Source of the DNA: a virus
Strand: one strand, 5' to 3'
Length of the DNA: 34,454 nt
Virus record (IMG/VR): IMGVR_UViG_3300048055_000061
Location: 1-34,454 of that record
This document shows, piece after piece, positions 33,801 through 34,454 of the stretch. The position numbers and the translations under genes are program-made. Below the pieces are notes generated by a model. The model did not search any database. It was not told the DNA's origin and saw only the letters and a list, made by a program, of their open reading frames with translations. Numbering within the stretch: position 1 is the stretch's first letter; every line of letters begins with the position of its first letter.

Positions 33801-34454
33801 TCTCGGTCAGCGGTTCGCCACGGCACTCGCTGACAAGTTGGCAGGACTGCCCGTCGTCGGACCGCTCGTCACTAGCCTTCGCGAGTTCCTCTCCTCGGCG
33901 GTCACGGAGGCAGCCAAGGGCATCGACATCGCAGGTGCTCTGTTCTCGGGCGACTTCGCTCCGGCTGGTGACGCTCTCGGCGACATCTCGTCGTCGGTTG
34001 CTGATGCTGCATCCACGGGGGCCTTCGAGGTTCTCCCCGGAGCCTTCAAGGCGATCGGTGAGGCAATCAGTGGGCCGTTCGCCAGCGCGCTCGGCCTCCT
34101 TGACACGGACATTCCGGTCATCTCTAACCTCGTCGATCTGTTGCAGACGATGGCTGGCAGCGTGGGCGATGTCATCGGGACCGTCGCTGATGCCTTCGGG
34201 GAGTTGCAGCCGATCTTCACGGCCATCACCGACAACGTGGGACCGACCCTCGGCACGATCGGTCAGGTCATCCGAGACGACATTCTCCCCGCCGTGGGCG
34301 AGTTGGCGGATCCGCTCCGAGACATCGTGACGCTCGCGGTCGGCCTCGGCAAGATCATCGCCACGGTCCTCGGTGGCATCGCGATTGTCGCGATCGAGGC
34401 GTTCGAGTTGGCGGTCAAGGGCGTGACCGCGGTGTTCCGCTCGCTCGACGAGAT
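30883..34454 (+). CDS. Tail tape measure protein, 3'-truncated by the window
   Basis: GTG 30883 with GAGGAGG upstream; the frame stays open to the window end (at least 1190 residues). The first residues MADVVGTAVVRILPDTTGFS, then KGTQTALAATAATAKATG and ADFQTSMLQVQAVSGATATQ, match phage tail tape measure proteins, as does GSMAGTTLRGVFAKLAKPSA. Hydrophobic stretches (TLPILGLGAIALKAA; FIAVAGLLLAAVGPLM; TNPVVLVLTAIALALKLMW) and long Ala-rich helices are typical. It sets tail length and is ejected with the DNA. Genes for tail tip and lysis would follow. Confidence 0.9.
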   Translation, partial: MADVVGTAVVRILPDTTGFSAALASQMSGATAALTGMGGAATGSIAALKGTQTALAATAATAKATGAALTKFVTLPILGLGAIALKAAADFQTSMLQVQAVSGATATQFEELNDLAKQLGRTTQFSASQAADGMGFLAMAGFEVQEILDAMPGVLNLAAAGNLDLAVAADIASNVLSGYALQASEIGRVNDVMAQTFTSTNTSLAQLGEAFKFVAPVAAASGAELETVNAALGLLGNAGIQGSMAGTTLRGVFAKLAKPSAEAEESLARLNITVFDANKKMLPLVDIVEQFEKAGLSTADAMTIFGLRAGPGFQALVSQGSAALDELTVANRRAGGEIEAITEQLGLNEKQVKALSAAFDATQASVQAVGANLDETSAVLGALIDEEFTATQATETLNGALNAMGQEGFGELIGATRNAQGMLVNAEGEVITFIEAIAILQSQGLTTADAFKTLGAEGAALADIASLDVDVIGDLFQATSEAGRGAEIAAIQMSGVRGSMLRMKSAAEGVAIAFGESGALDAIANMAEGFAGLFQRLAEVNPAVFRFIAVAGLLLAAVGPLMKVWGGLNKVLANYVERQLVAAQAQAAGVATTGSLTAFTTSLNAALRTTATRLWAIVTNPVVLVLTAIALALKLMWENSEELQDAVKRLTDLFGGAFTTALSFAGDQLARVANFLGDKVAAGAGAAGDAIAHLINLFVDKLEPALQATRDFLAEVIDKMRLVINAFRNADDFVGTFGETMDDLFGGTGRLIDAFESIGGTILSVRDTFRDAGSKIGDAFGGVIKMFQGLFTLDWDKFKEGAEEAFEGIVHAAGDMFLRLPFIVTAGLRNVGNMIFANITDLPVVGPLAVKAQEIFNGVIDAIQQTIIGMALLFQGEFDEALEWLGGAGDTLIETLTSSLPGLFVELGNLLSDLFVMAYEAAVDAVIPVWDRLFEQARTFVTTTLPAAFADLATWLSGPFADGVVAAIEAASDLGQRFATALADKLAGLPVVGPLVTSLREFLSSAVTEAAKGIDIAGALFSGDFAPAGDALGDISSSVADAASTGAFEVLPGAFKAIGEAISGPFASALGLLDTDIPVISNLVDLLQTMAGSVGDVIGTVADAFGELQPIFTAITDNVGPTLGTIGQVIRDDILPAVGELADPLRDIVTLAVGLGKIIATVLGGIAIVAIEAFELAVKGVTAVFRSLDE

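Overview
The window is part of a high-GC, long non-contractile-tailed (siphovirus-like) phage genome, most likely infecting an actinobacterium. This rests on the gene families (prohead protease, HK97-type capsid protein, frameshifted tail chaperones, tape measure protein), the GC-rich codon use, the ATGA/TGATG gene overlaps, and promoters placed so that transcripts would be leaderless. The host genus cannot be read from the sequence.

Layout: 1-1355 is the 3' part of the capsid maturation protease. 1407-3007 is a small HTH-like gene followed by a Mre11-like metallophosphoesterase. 3009-4495 is a leftward module of five small genes. 4591-11887 is a translation island. It holds a phage tmRNA (4624-5006), a 2OG-Fe(II) oxygenase whose ATG overlaps the tmRNA CCA end, about 36 tRNA genes covering all 20 amino acids, a GGQ release-factor-like gene apparently split by an RF2-type CTT TGA C programmed +1 frameshift (6710-7349), an HNH endonuclease, and several very small Arg-rich ORFs. 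11935-13044 has three small genes. 13212-25883 is the virion block: major capsid protein, a second head protein, repeat-containing decoration-type proteins, a 796-residue GGG-repeat fibre, a membrane protein and the major tail protein. 25938-27844 is a second small-gene cassette, whose promoter and leaders are near-copies of those at 11900 and 4217. 27876-34454 holds the head-tail adaptor, connector proteins, tail chaperones and the start of the tape measure protein.

The island sits between the protease and capsid genes, which are normally close together, so it looks like an insertion into the structural operon. It would supply decoding (tRNAs), ribosome rescue (tmRNA) and possibly termination or peptide release (GGQ protein). 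Much of it is linked by a repeated promoter element, TGTCC[C/G]-N10-TACGNT, found seven times between 4591 and 12245. In several copies an ATG or GTG lies 6-7 nt after the -10 box.

Other themes are the very cysteine-rich virion proteins, domains re-used in different structural proteins, and tRNAs whose D-arm and T-loop lack the usual elbow contacts. All structure calls were made by hand; no search or folding program was run.
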